Notes: generated by a model not told the origin, from the letters alone. Positions 18,010-26,075 are shown, numbered from the stretch's first letter. The stretch is DNA of 64,000 bases from Acrocarpospora catenulata (GCF_018476525.1 NZ_JAHCST010000015.1:139963-203962), one strand, 5' to 3'. A program made the numbers and translations.

Positions 18010-19116
18010 TTACTCCGTATCGCCGCAGAGGCCCGCGGCCAAGGTTGTCCGCTGGTCGGCCTGTCCAGGGTCGGGGACGGACGCCGTCAGCCGATCGGCC
18101 AGAGTGCGTGCGTCTCGGCCAACCCAGCCGAGCAGGGCCGATCCACGGTCGCGCTGCCACGGCAGCCCGAGGAAGTACAGCCCGGGCCAGGTCGTCACCC
18201 CCCTCGTCGTGCATCGGGGCCCGTGCTCGTCCAGCACGGGAACCTGTAGCCAGGGGTACTCCGGGCGGTACCCGGTCGCCCACACCACGGCGTCCGGGTG
18301 CCGTCGGGTCCCGTCGGCGAGGACGACGTCCGGCCCGTCGGCGTCGACGACGCGGTCCACCCGCTTCACCCGGCGCATCAGCCGCTTCACGTCGGTCCCG
18401 ATGATCAGCTCCTGCTGTCTCATGCGGCGTCCGAGGCGGCTGTCAGCGCGGACGTCCATGAAGCCGAGCCGCGAGAACCACCAGAAGAGATCGCGGCCCA
18501 GCAATCGCTGGGGCAGCGCCCGGCCGATCGTCGAGGCGGAAAGCCACACGTGCCGTCCGCTGCCGGCGAGCTCTTCCGCGATCTGCACGCCGGTGTTGCC
18601 CGCGCCCACGACCATGACGCCGCCCATGGGGAGCCGGTCCGGACGCCGGTACCGGTTGCTGTGCAGTTGCACGACGTGCGGCGCCAGCCCGTCGGCGAAA
18701 TCGGGCGTACGCGGCGTGTGGAACGCCCCCGCCGCGACCACGACCCTGGCCGCCCTGTACGACCCGGCCGAGGTGCGGACCGTGAAGCCCCCGGCAGGGT
18801 CCGGGCGTACGGAGGTGACGGGGTGCCCCAGGCGCACCGGCAGATCGAAGTGCTCAACATAGCCTTCGAGATAGTCGGCGACCTCGTCCTTGCTCGGATG
18901 ACCGTCCGGGTCACCCGGGAACGGCAGACCCGGCAGCGCGTCGTGGCGGCGCGGCGTGAACAGCGTCAGCGAGTCCCACCGCCGCCGCCACGCGTCGCCC
19001 ACCCGCTGGTGCGCGTCCAGGATCACGAAACGCAGGCCAGCGCGGCGCAGGTGATACCCCAGCGCCAGCCCAGCCTGCCCACCCCCGATGATCAGTGTGT
19101 CGAATCCGGTGTCCAT
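18010..19116 (-). CDS. FAD-dependent monooxygenase (FMO/ArsO-like)
   Basis: 368 aa, single-component flavoprotein of the FMO/BVMO-related class. The FAD dinucleotide motif is IIGGGQAGLALGYHL (residues 9-23) and the NADPH motif VVGAGNTGVQIAEEL (about 169-183). WATGYRPEYPWLQ is the ATG motif preceding the second half. Typical substrate-side text is DSLTLFTPRRHDALPGLPFP. The full BVMO fingerprint is not evident, so a hydroxylating or arsenic-linked (ArsO-like) role is as likely. ATG 19116 uses TGAGG as ribosome site, lying within the stop of a 28-codon ORF just upstream. Confidence 0.85.
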   Translation of the reverse strand: MDTGFDTLIIGGGQAGLALGYHLRRAGLRFVILDAHQRVGDAWRRRWDSLTLFTPRRHDALPGLPFPGDPDGHPSKDEVADYLEGYVEHFDLPVRLGHPVTSVRPDPAGGFTVRTSAGSYRAARVVVAAGAFHTPRTPDFADGLAPHVVQLHSNRYRRPDRLPMGGVMVVGAGNTGVQIAEELAGSGRHVWLSASTIGRALPQRLLGRDLFWWFSRLGFMDVRADSRLGRRMRQQELIIGTDVKRLMRRVKRVDRVVDADGPDVVLADGTRRHPDAVVWATGYRPEYPWLQVPVLDEHGPRCTTRGVTTWPGLYFLGLPWQRDRGSALLGWVGRDARTLADRLTASVPDPGQADQRTTLAAGLCGDTE

Positions 19117-19126
19117 CGCGGCAGCC

Positions 19127-19213
19127 TCAGACGATCTCGTGGCCTGTGCCGGCGACGGGCTTCACACAGTGGCCACAGCCGATGGCCGGGACAGACAACA
19201 GAAGCTGGTCCAT
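19127..19213 (-). CDS. Possible 28-codon leader ORF with CGHC motif
   Basis: ATG 19213 with GAGGAG 7 nt upstream encodes MDQLLLSVPAIGCGHCVKPV and eight further residues, ending at TGA 19127-19129. The stop overlaps the ribosome site of the monooxygenase gene (start 19116), so translation of the two should be coupled. The hydrophobic start and the CxxC pair stand out for such a short peptide. It could be a redox- or metal-sensing leader, a small effector peptide, or chance. Not recognised. Confidence 0.5.
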   Translation of the reverse strand: MDQLLLSVPAIGCGHCVKPVAGTGHEIV

Positions 19214-19295
19214 CGAAACGCTCCTCTTCACAACGGACCGCCCAACGCGACCCGATCGAGAGCAGCGTGCCTGGCCCCGCTGTCCGTTCCCTGTC

Positions 19296-19358
19296 CACGG
19301 CGACGCGGTTGCCGTGGAACTTCCGCCCATGCGATTGCGGTGGAACTCCCGCCCACCC
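19296..19358. repeat. Repeated element upstream of the monooxygenase unit
   Basis: Two copies of a 27-bp unit follow each other: GCGGTTGCCGTGGAACTTCC near 19304 and GCGATTGCGGTGGAACTCCC near 19331, each continuing GCCCA. A separate inverted pair, CCACGGC (19296) with GCCGTGG (19312-19318), overlaps the first copy. The position fits a promoter/operator for the leader ORF and monooxygenase. The remainder of 19214-19518 shows no gene. Confidence 0.5.
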
Positions 19359-19518
19359 ACCCGTATTGGCCTTCGGCCCGAGTCCCGGCTGGCGTCCAGG
19401 CCGGCGTCACGGGCGGACAGCACGCAGGCAGTGGCTGGACAGTGTCGCCCGCCGTCGAGGCACCCGCCGCACTAAACGCGCACCCGCCGCAGGGCGCGCC
19501 GTCGCCTGCCGTGCAACC

Positions 19519-19851
19519 TCACTGTGGGCCTGAGCGGATGCGTCGGCTCACCAGGACGATCAGCCCGATCTGGATGACGAGCATCACCAGTGCGATCAGT
19601 CCCGATACGCCGGTCATCTGTTCTTCCGAAAACCCGCCAGCACATTCCGTTATGTTGCCGCCCTCATATAGCACGACGCAGCCGGGTGCCAAGATCGTGG
19701 CAACGATGAACCAGTTGGCGAGCAGAAGGGGAACCGCGCCCAGGACAAGGGCCAGCGTGAGGTGATTCCCCTTGCCGCCTGCCGGGTTCACCTTCGCCGG
19801 AACAGGTTCGAGACGTCTGCCCGTAGCCGAATCAGGACTCACCCCGAACAC
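19519..19851 (-). CDS. Small membrane protein, unknown
   Basis: About 110 aa with two clear transmembrane helices (LTLALVLGAVPLLLANWFIVATI and GLIALVMLVIQIGLIVLV). They flank an extracytoplasmic-looking loop with two cysteines (APGCVVLYEGGNITECAGG) that could form a disulfide. A short basic tail RRIRSG follows. The start is uncertain: GTG 19851 or GTG 19842, neither with a strong ribosome site. Family not recognised. No clear operon partner. Confidence 0.55.
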   Translation of the reverse strand: MFGVSPDSATGRRLEPVPAKVNPAGGKGNHLTLALVLGAVPLLLANWFIVATILAPGCVVLYEGGNITECAGGFSEEQMTGVSGLIALVMLVIQIGLIVLVSRRIRSGPQ

Positions 19852-19999
19852 GTAAGCATGAGCAAGCGATCACGACAAGGTCGGTACCAACCGCTCACTA
19901 TGACGGCCGCCGACCACCGGCGCGAGCCAGGCCACAGTTCTCCCACCGCAGGGCGATCGGTCCTGATAAGAGGTCCCAGGTTCACGTCCTGGCCGCTGT

Positions 20000-20188
20000 T
20001 CAGTTCGAGCCGACGCCGCGGTCTTCGCGTCGCATGTCCCCGGCGCCGACGTGCCGGCCGACCGTCTCGTCGAACAAGGGCGCCTGCCATCCCCCGAACG
20101 GAAAGCCGTCGGGGTCTTCCTCGGGATCACCCGGCGCCTGGCCAACCAGGTCGAGCGTCGCGAACAGGTCGATGTGGATCATGCCCAT
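20000..20188 (-). pseudogene. RibD-C/DHFR-like reductase, 5' fragment
   Basis: ATG 20188 lies inside the stop of the DUF998 gene, so the pair was once coupled. The first 45 residues are a textbook start of actinobacterial dihydrofolate-reductase-like (RibD C-terminal domain) proteins: GMIHIDLFATLDLVGQAPG, then DPDGFPFGGWQAPLFDE. After ETVGRHVGAG the text becomes unrelated and stops at 20000, so about 150 residues are missing, including the NADPH site. From 19852 to 19999 I see no gene. Confidence 0.72.
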
Positions 20189-20763
20189 GACGCACGCGAT
20201 CGCAGGGCGACGGCGGCCAGCAGCATCCATGCTGAGCAGGCGACCAGGTAGAGCCGCTGGGCGATGCCGAAGGCGCCGTGCAGGTCGGAGGCGAGCAGGG
20301 CGAGCACGGTCACCACGAGGACCGCTGCCGCGATCGGGGCTGCCCGCCAGGCGGGTCTCAGTGCGCGGGCCGCGAGTCCGGCGGCCAGGGGGAGGGCGAG
20401 GAAGGCCACGTTGCCCAGGACGTTGTGGACGAGGCCGGTTGTGGTGCTGGTGCCGGGTGCGTCGATCGGGAAGAACGCCTGGACGACCTTGGCCACCCCG
20501 AACACGGCCAGGACGATCGCGGCGGCCCGTGCTCCGGGCCCCGACCACAACGCCCAGGCCAGTGCCAGGGCGCCGATGCCGACCAGTGCCGTCACCGGGC
20601 CGGCGAGCACGCCGAAGTCCCCGAGGGCGTACTCGCTCGTTGGCCTGGTCAATGGGTCGACGTCGGGGCGCAGGAGGTGGAAGAGGGCCAGTACGAGCAG
20701 GTCCACGGCGGCGATGGTGACGGTGACGGCGGGGGAGAGCGTGGTCCGGGGTGATGCGGTCAT
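20179..20763 (-). CDS. DUF998 membrane protein
   Basis: 194 aa from ATG 20763 (AAAGGGCG upstream; ATG 20781 is also possible). Six hydrophobic helices in the order seen in DUF998 proteins, starting TVTIAAVDLLVLALFHLL. The charged segment RPTSEYALGDFG after helix 1 and FFPIDAPGTSTTTGLVHN before helix 4 are characteristic (the FPxD...H motif). Function unknown for the family. It is translationally coupled to the truncated reductase behind it. Confidence 0.8.
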   Translation of the reverse strand: MTASPRTTLSPAVTVTIAAVDLLVLALFHLLRPDVDPLTRPTSEYALGDFGVLAGPVTALVGIGALALAWALWSGPGARAAAIVLAVFGVAKVVQAFFPIDAPGTSTTTGLVHNVLGNVAFLALPLAAGLAARALRPAWRAAPIAAAVLVVTVLALLASDLHGAFGIAQRLYLVACSAWMLLAAVALRSRASWA

Positions 20764-20923
20764 TTCGCCCTTTCGCTTCAAGCGGGTGGAGTTGGCGACA
20801 ATCTCCAGATGGATCGACGGGCCGGAAGTTCACACGCCCTGCGGGCCCGGGAGGCCCGATCACCACACCTGGCTGAGCGTCGTCGTGGTCGTCAGCCCGC
20901 CAAGCAGTGCGTAACCGCGGATC

Positions 20924-21397
20924 TCACTCCTCTTCTGGCAGGAACTTCACCAGTGCGGTTCGTTGTGCCCGGCAGACCACGATGCCGTTCTGGTTGAGTC
21001 CGCGGTGTTCCAGGGTCACGATGCCCTGGCCAGGGCGGGAGGCGGAGGGGCGCGTGTTGATGATCTCGCTTTCGCAGTAGAGGGTGTCGCCGATGAACAC
21101 CGGGGCGGGGAAGGCGATCTCGCCGAAGCCCAGGTTGGCGATCGTGGTTTTCTGGGTGAGGTCGCCGACGCCGATGCCGCAGACGATGGCCAGGGTGAGC
21201 AGGCTGTTGACCAGCCGCTGGCCGAACTCGCTGTCGGCGGAGGCGACCGCGTCCAGGTGGAGTGACTGGCTGTTCATGGTCATGGTGCAGAACAGGACGT
21301 TGTCGGCTTCGGTGATGGTCCGGCCGGGTTCGTGGCGGTAGACGTCGCCGACGATCATTTCCTCGTAGTAGCGCCCGCGCCTGGTGTGAACGGTCAC
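20924..21397 (-). CDS. MaoC-like enoyl-CoA hydratase
   Basis: 157-aa hot-dog-fold MaoC dehydratase, hydrating an enoyl-CoA. The hydratase signature is present: RTITEADNVLFCTMTMNSQS with LHLD following (Asp and His of the overhanging segment). The core helix NSLLTLAIVCGIGVGDLTQ and the strand FPAPVFIGDTLYCESEI also fit. GTG 21397. It lies 7 bp behind the CoA-transferase gene and belongs to the same minus-strand unit, diverging from livHMGF. It would supply the hydration step between the acyl-CoA dehydrogenase and the SDR dehydrogenase of the opposite operon. Confidence 0.9.
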   Translation of the reverse strand: MTVHTRRGRYYEEMIVGDVYRHEPGRTITEADNVLFCTMTMNSQSLHLDAVASADSEFGQRLVNSLLTLAIVCGIGVGDLTQKTTIANLGFGEIAFPAPVFIGDTLYCESEIINTRPSASRPGQGIVTLEHRGLNQNGIVVCRAQRTALVKFLPEEE

Positions 21398-21404
21398 GTG
21401 GTCC

Positions 21405-22652
21405 TCATTTCTGTGGATAGGGTTCGAGTGCCGCCCGGTGGTCGGGATGGGCGACTTGGGTCAGAGACTCCGCGCGCTCGGCCGTGGTCTTGCCGCGCAG
21501 CCAGGCCACCCCGTACTCGGTCACGACGGCGTCGGGGGTGTGCCGGGGGATGGTGGCGACCGCGCCGGTGGGCAGGGCGGGCACGATCCGGCTGTGTCGG
21601 CCGTCCGGGGTGGTGGAGCTCATCGCGATGACGGACAGGCCGCCGGGGGAGGTGTGCGCGGCCTCGGCGAAGTCCGCGCCGCCGCCGACGCCGCTGACCT
21701 GCCGGTCGCGTACGGTCTCGGAGTTGACCTGGCCGAGCAGGTCCACCTCGACGGCCGAGTTCACCGACACCAGCCCGGGCAGGCCGCCCAGGTGGCGCGG
21801 CGCGTGGCCGGTGCGGCTGTCGAAGACGCCGATCGAGGGGTTCCCGTCGGCGAAGTCCATCAGGGTGCGGGTGCCCATCAGCTCCACGGCCGCGACGGCG
21901 GGGGAGGGCATCATGGCCAGCGGGCTGAGCACGCCGCTCTCGAAGAGGCCCACCATGGCGTCGGTGGCCATGCCGACCACCCGGATGTCGCGCAGGCCGC
22001 TGCCGGCCAGGCCGTGGATGAGCGACTCGGGGACGGCGCCGAGGCCGAACTGGAGCACGGGACGCTCCGGCAGCAGGTCGAGCAGGTGCGCGGCGATGCG
22101 GTCGGCGATGGGGTCGCGTGGGGTTGCGGGGAACTCGCACATGGGGGTGTCGGCTTCCACCAGCGCGGTGATCTCCGAAACGTGCACGGCGGTGTCGCCG
22201 TGGGTGCGGGGGAGCTGCGGGTCGACCTCGGCGAGCACCACCGTCGCCCGGGTGACGGCCGCTCTGACGTAGCTCGCGGAGGGGCCCAGGTTGCAGTAGC
22301 CGTTGCGGTCAGGCGGGGAGACCCGGATCAGGGCGGCGTCGGTCCGCCAGTGGCCGAGCAGGGCGGGTACGGCGGAGGCGCGGGCGGGCACGTACTCGCC
22401 GATGCCGCGGGCCGGGCCGTATGGGTGCCAGGTGAGGTAGCGCAGGTGGCCCTGGCGTACCGCGTCCAGGAACGGGTAGCCGCCGAGCTGGAGCCCCGAG
22501 TACAGGGTGGGCGCGGGCAGCAGGTCCGCGGTCTCGCCCAGGGCGCGGAGCAGGGTCTCGGGGGTGCCGCAGCCGGGGGAGCCGACGATCCGGGCGTTCG
22601 CGGGGAGCAGGCGGACGGCCTCGCCCGGCGGGAGCGTGCGGGGGAACGGCAT
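21405..22652 (-). CDS. Acetyl-CoA hydrolase/transferase family (Cat1/4HB-type)
   Basis: 415 aa from ATG 22652; class I CoA-transferase related to acetyl-CoA hydrolase and 4-hydroxybutyrate CoA-transferase. Visible signatures are GSPGCGTPETLLRAL near the start, QFGLGAVPESLIHGLA (about residue 190), SAVEVDLLGQVNSE (about 300) with the expected glutamate, and VTEYGVAWLRGKTTAERAE near the end. It could load a carboxylate with CoA or recycle CoA in the neighbouring pathway. The start is doubtful: a near-copy of the first 23 codons precedes it in frame, with another ATG at 22724. Confidence 0.88.
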   Translation of the reverse strand: MPFPRTLPPGEAVRLLPANARIVGSPGCGTPETLLRALGETADLLPAPTLYSGLQLGGYPFLDAVRQGHLRYLTWHPYGPARGIGEYVPARASAVPALLGHWRTDAALIRVSPPDRNGYCNLGPSASYVRAAVTRATVVLAEVDPQLPRTHGDTAVHVSEITALVEADTPMCEFPATPRDPIADRIAAHLLDLLPERPVLQFGLGAVPESLIHGLAGSGLRDIRVVGMATDAMVGLFESGVLSPLAMMPSPAVAAVELMGTRTLMDFADGNPSIGVFDSRTGHAPRHLGGLPGLVSVNSAVEVDLLGQVNSETVRDRQVSGVGGGADFAEAAHTSPGGLSVIAMSSTTPDGRHSRIVPALPTGAVATIPRHTPDAVVTEYGVAWLRGKTTAERAESLTQVAHPDHRAALEPYPQK

Positions 22653-22760
22653 AGCAAGCAGCCAATCGTCGTATAGGCAACGCTTCTGGCCTCGCCCGGC
22701 GGGAGCGCGCGCGGGGAAACGCATAGCAAGCAGCCGATCGTCGTACGGGCAACGCCTCAC
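22618..22760. repeat. Degenerate tandem duplication at the CoA-transferase start
   Basis: About 68 bp beginning GCCTCGCCCGGCGGGAGCG at 22618 recurs at 22689 (period about 71 bp) with scattered substitutions. Both copies carry a start codon followed by proline/arginine codons and preceded by TACGACGATTGGCTGC or a close variant. The two ATGs (22652 and 22724) are in frame. Confidence 0.8.
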
Positions 22761-22781
22761 CGTAGTGCGGAGGAACCTGTG

Positions 22782-22798
22782 AAGCAAGTGCTTGATTT
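22782..22798. promoter_or_regulatory. Palindromic operator, copy 1
   Basis: AAGCAAGTGCTTGATTT, with palindromic core CAAGTGCTTG. It lies in the divergent promoter region, nearer the CoA-transferase side. It shares its sequence with copies at 22838 and 27032 and looks like a TetR-type operator. Confidence 0.65.
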
Positions 22799-22837
22799 AC
22801 CTTGACACCAATCAGAGGACCTGGATAGCTTCCGGTA

Positions 22838-22854
22838 AAGCGAGCGCTTGATTT
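22838..22854. promoter_or_regulatory. Palindromic operator, copy 2
   Basis: AAGCGAGCGCTTGATTT, 16 bp before the livH start and 56 bp from copy 1. It differs from copy 1 at two positions and keeps the AGYGCTTGATTT half. Its position just before the ribosome site favours repression. Confidence 0.65.
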
Positions 22855-22869
22855 GTGGAGGAAGCGGTC

Positions 22870-23757
22870 GTGACACTAGTCATCCAGCAACTCGTGAACG
22901 GCCTCGCCCTCGGTGCCGTGTACGCGCTCTTCGGCGTGGGTTTCGCTCTGATCCTCACCAAGATGGGCATCCTGAACGTCGCCCACGGCACGTTCGCCAC
23001 CTGGGGCGCCCTGGTCGCCTACTTCGCCGTGGCCGACGTGGGCCTGCCCTTTCCCCTGGCACTGGTGGTCGGCGTGGTGGCCGCCGGAGTGATCGGCGTC
23101 CTCACCGACCTGGTGGCCTTCGAGCCGCTGCGGCGCAGGAACGCCGGGCTCTTCGCGCCCATCATCGCCAGCATCGGCATGTGGATCCTGCTCCTCACCG
23201 TCGCTCAGGCGGTGTTCGGGGCCACGGCCACCAGCTTCCCCGACCATGCGGTGCCGTCAGGACCGATCAAGTTCGCGGGCCTGGTGATCCTGCCGGCGCA
23301 GCTGCTCAACATCGCCGCCGCGCTGCTGGTCGCCTTCGGACTGCACCTGGCGCTCACCCGGACCCGGTTCGGGGCCGCCGTGCGGGCCATCTCCGCCGAC
23401 CCCAGGTCGGCCACCATCGTCGGCGTCAACGCGGCACGCACCCTCCGGCTGGTGGCCTTCACGGCCGCCGCCATCGCGGGTCTGGCGGGCGTGCTGGCCG
23501 GGCTGTCGTCCAACAACGTCTCCTTCGACCTCGGCGAGGCGCTGCTGCTCAAGGGCTTCGCGGCGGTCGTGGTCGGCGGTTACGGGGACATCCGCGGCGC
23601 GGCACTGGCCGGATTCATGATCGGCATTCTGGAGGTGGTCAGCGCGCAGTACATCTCCTCCGGCTTCCGGGACGCGATCACCTTCGGGGTGCTGCTCGTC
23701 ATCCTGGTGCTCCGGCCGCAGGGCATGTTCGGCGAGCGGAAGCTGGCCCGCGCATGA
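22870..23757 (+). CDS. livH: Branched-chain amino-acid-type ABC transporter permease
   Basis: 295-aa inner-membrane permease of the LivH family. GTG 22870 is chosen because GGAGG lies 8 nt upstream; an ATG at 22855 precedes that site. Family text includes QQLVNGLALGAVYALFGVGF, GILNVAHGTFATWGA and the ATPase-contact loop AVRAISADPRSATIVGVN, ending VLRPQGMFGERK. First gene of a 13-gene operon whose stops and starts mostly overlap. No periplasmic binding protein is encoded in the operon. In catabolic clusters such transporters usually import aromatic or branched carboxylates rather than amino acids. Confidence 0.93.
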   Translation: MTLVIQQLVNGLALGAVYALFGVGFALILTKMGILNVAHGTFATWGALVAYFAVADVGLPFPLALVVGVVAAGVIGVLTDLVAFEPLRRRNAGLFAPIIASIGMWILLLTVAQAVFGATATSFPDHAVPSGPIKFAGLVILPAQLLNIAAALLVAFGLHLALTRTRFGAAVRAISADPRSATIVGVNAARTLRLVAFTAAAIAGLAGVLAGLSSNNVSFDLGEALLLKGFAAVVVGGYGDIRGAALAGFMIGILEVVSAQYISSGFRDAITFGVLLVILVLRPQGMFGERKLARA

Positions 23758-24611
23758 ACCTGGCAGCCTGGAACACCACCCTGCAGTTCGCGGGGGTCAG
23801 CGCGATCTTCGCGCTCAGCATCTACGCCTCGCTGTGGACCGGCGTGCTCAGCCTGGCCCCGGTCTTCTTCGGCGCGGTCAGCGCCTTCACCTTCGGCTGG
23901 GTGACGCTCACCGTGGGGCTGCCCCCGGTGGCGGGCCTGGTCCTGGCAGCAGCCGGCGGCGGACTGCTCGGCGTGCTCACCGCCTTCCTGGTGCTGCGGC
24001 TGGAGAGCCACTACCTGGCCATGGCCACCATCGCGCTGGTCCTCATCGGGCGGGTGCTGGTGCTCAACATGGAGGACTTCACCGGCGGCGTGGCCGGCAC
24101 CCTCGCCCCCGGCGACCTGGGCACCTGGCTCTGGTGCCTGGGCTGCCTGGGGCTGGCCGCCTACGTGCTGGCCCGGCTGCGCGGCTCGCGGTTCGGCCTG
24201 GCGGCCTCGGCCGTACGGGAGGACCCGGCCGTGGCGCAGTCGCTGGGCATCAACCCCCGTTCGGTGCAGCTGGTGGGCTTCGTGCTCTCCGGGGTGTTCG
24301 GCGGCATGGCCGGGGTGCTCCAGGCGAGCTTCCTCCAGTTCATCGGCCCCGACACCTTCTACACCCACCTGGGCTTCACCACCCTGGCGGCGGTGGTGCT
24401 CGGCGGGGCCTTCCACTGGCTGGGCCCGATCATCGGCGCCGTGGTCTTCACCGCCCTGCCCGAGCTGCTGCGCGGGCCGCTGGGCGAGTTCGACTCCATC
24501 GTCACCGGCCTGCTGCTCGTCGTGATCATCATCTACCTGCCCCGGGGGCTGGTGGACCTACGGCGGCTCCGCCTGCTCCGGGGGCGCGGGAAGACGGCGG
24601 TGTCCGAATGA
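23754..24611 (+). CDS. livM: Branched-chain amino-acid-type ABC transporter permease
   Basis: 285-aa second permease. ATG 23754 overlaps the livH stop as ATGA. Eight or nine hydrophobic helices; family motifs RLESHYLAMATIALVLIGR and the cytoplasmic loop ASAVREDPAVAQSLGINPRS, which meets the ATPases, then YLPRGLVDL near the end. It pairs with LivH to form the channel. The N-terminal region is shorter than in Escherichia coli LivM, as in many actinobacterial versions. Confidence 0.92.
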   Translation: MNLAAWNTTLQFAGVSAIFALSIYASLWTGVLSLAPVFFGAVSAFTFGWVTLTVGLPPVAGLVLAAAGGGLLGVLTAFLVLRLESHYLAMATIALVLIGRVLVLNMEDFTGGVAGTLAPGDLGTWLWCLGCLGLAAYVLARLRGSRFGLAASAVREDPAVAQSLGINPRSVQLVGFVLSGVFGGMAGVLQASFLQFIGPDTFYTHLGFTTLAAVVLGGAFHWLGPIIGAVVFTALPELLRGPLGEFDSIVTGLLLVVIIIYLPRGLVDLRRLRLLRGRGKTAVSE

Positions 24612-25414
24612 GCAACGCCATCGAGATCGAGGGGCTGGTCAAGACCTTCGGCGGCCTGCGCGCGGTCGCCGACGTCGACCTGCGGGTGCCGCAGGGCAGC
24701 ATCTACGGCCTGCTCGGCCCGAACGGGGCAGGCAAGACCACCGTGCTGAACATGATCAGTGGCTTCCTCACCCCCGACCAGGGGGTGATCCGGGTGCACG
24801 GCAAGGAGACGCACGGCCTGCCCCCGCACCGGATCGCCCGCGAGGGCGTGTCCCGCACCTACCAGAACATCCGGCTCTTCCCCGGCATGACCGTGCTGGA
24901 GACGGTCGCCACCGGCGCCTACCAGCGGCGGCGCTCCAGCATCCTGGGGGCCGTGCTGCTCAGCCGCGCCGAGCGCAGGGAGCGGGCCGAGGTGACCGCC
25001 AAGGCACGGGCCCTGATGGAGCAGGTGGGCATCACCGCGCCGCCCGGCGCGCTGGCCGAGACGCTCTCCTACGGCGACCAGCGGCGGGTGGAGATCGCCA
25101 GGGCGCTGGCCGCCGAGCCCCGGGTGCTGCTGCTGGACGAGCCCACCGCCGGGATGAACGACGCGGAGTCCCACCAGGTCGGCGAGCTGCTGCTGACCCT
25201 GCGCGGGCAGGGCCTGACGCTGGTCCTGATCGAGCACAACATGCGGCTGGTCGAGGAGTTCTGTGACCAGGTCACCGTGATGAACTCCGGCGCCGTGCTC
25301 GCCGTCGGCACCCTCGCGGCGTGCCTGGAACAACCCGATGTCAGGGAGGCCTACTTTGGCAAGCGATCCGATGCTCGCCGTATCGAGACTCTGCGCCGCG
25401 CACGGCGTGGTTGA
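24608..25414 (+). CDS. livG: ABC transporter ATP-binding protein LivG
   Basis: 268-aa ATPase. Walker A GPNGAGKTT (about residues 38-46), Q-loop SRTYQNIRLFPGMTV, signature LSYGDQRRVEIARAL, Walker B LLLDEPTAGMN and the switch His in LIEHNMRLVEEF. ATG 24608 overlaps the livM stop. The usual end is about AYFG; here the frame continues 14 residues (KRSDARRIETLRRARRG) and overlaps livF by 59 bp. Confidence 0.93.
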   Translation: MSNAIEIEGLVKTFGGLRAVADVDLRVPQGSIYGLLGPNGAGKTTVLNMISGFLTPDQGVIRVHGKETHGLPPHRIAREGVSRTYQNIRLFPGMTVLETVATGAYQRRRSSILGAVLLSRAERRERAEVTAKARALMEQVGITAPPGALAETLSYGDQRRVEIARALAAEPRVLLLDEPTAGMNDAESHQVGELLLTLRGQGLTLVLIEHNMRLVEEFCDQVTVMNSGAVLAVGTLAACLEQPDVREAYFGKRSDARRIETLRRARRG

Positions 25415-26075
25415 GGCCGTCCGCGACGTCGACCTGCGGGTGCCCAAGGGCGCGCTGGTGGCCCTGGTCGGGGCCAACGGCGCAGGCAAGACGACCACCC
25501 TCAACTCCATCGCCGGGCTGCACAAGCCGTCGTCGGGGAAGGTCGTGGTCGGCGGGCGGGACGTCACCGGCTGGCCCTGCCACCGGCTGGTCCGGGCGGG
25601 GGTCGCGCTGGTGGCCGAGGGCCGCCGGGTGGCGCCCTCGCTCACCGTGCTGGAGAACCTGGAACTCGCCGTGTACGCCAAGCGCCGCGACAAGGCCGAC
25701 TTCCAGCAGCAGATCGGCCGGGTCTACGACCTGTTCCCGGTGCTGGCCGAGCGGCGCCGGCAGTACGCGGGACTGCTCAGCGGCGGCGAGCAGCAGATGC
25801 TGGCGGTCGGGCGGGCCCTGATGACCCGGCCCGACGTGCTGGTCCTGGACGAGCCGTCGATGGGCCTGGCCCCCTCCATCGTGGACGTGCTGTTCACCAC
25901 CATCTCCACCCTGCACGAGACGGGCTCCACCATCCTGCTCGTCGAGCAGAACGCCGAGCTGGCCCTGGCCGTCAGCGACTACCTCTACGTCATGCACCGC
26001 GGCCGGATCGTGGCCGAGGGCGAGCCGGACGAGCTCCGCTCCCGTCCCGAGATCATGACGGCCCTGTTCGGCTGA
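25356..26075 (+). CDS. livF: ABC transporter ATP-binding protein LivF
   Basis: 239-aa ATPase, partner of LivG. TTG 25356 is chosen because AGGGAGG sits 6 nt upstream; ATG 25371 is five codons further in and has no site. Walker A GANGAGKTT, signature LSGGEQQMLAVGRAL, Walker B VLDEPSMGLAP and switch LLVEQNAELAL. The ribosome site and start lie inside livG, so the two are tightly coupled. Confidence 0.92.
   Translation: MASDPMLAVSRLCAAHGVVEAVRDVDLRVPKGALVALVGANGAGKTTTLNSIAGLHKPSSGKVVVGGRDVTGWPCHRLVRAGVALVAEGRRVAPSLTVLENLELAVYAKRRDKADFQQQIGRVYDLFPVLAERRRQYAGLLSGGEQQMLAVGRALMTRPDVLVLDEPSMGLAPSIVDVLFTTISTLHETGSTILLVEQNAELALAVSDYLYVMHRGRIVAEGEPDELRSRPEIMTALFG

Noticed and set aside
17573..18404. 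Overlapping plus-strand ORFs between the membrane protein and the FAD monooxygenase
   Set aside because: Arg/Pro/Gly-rich text without motifs or ribosome sites; they lie opposite the small protein and the monooxygenase.
19976..19992. tRNA T-arm-like hairpin (CCAGG TTCACGT CCTGG)
   Set aside because: Stem and loop lengths fit, but the loop breaks the conserved A58 position and no acceptor, D- or anticodon arm can be placed. Probably chance rather than an attachment-site remnant.
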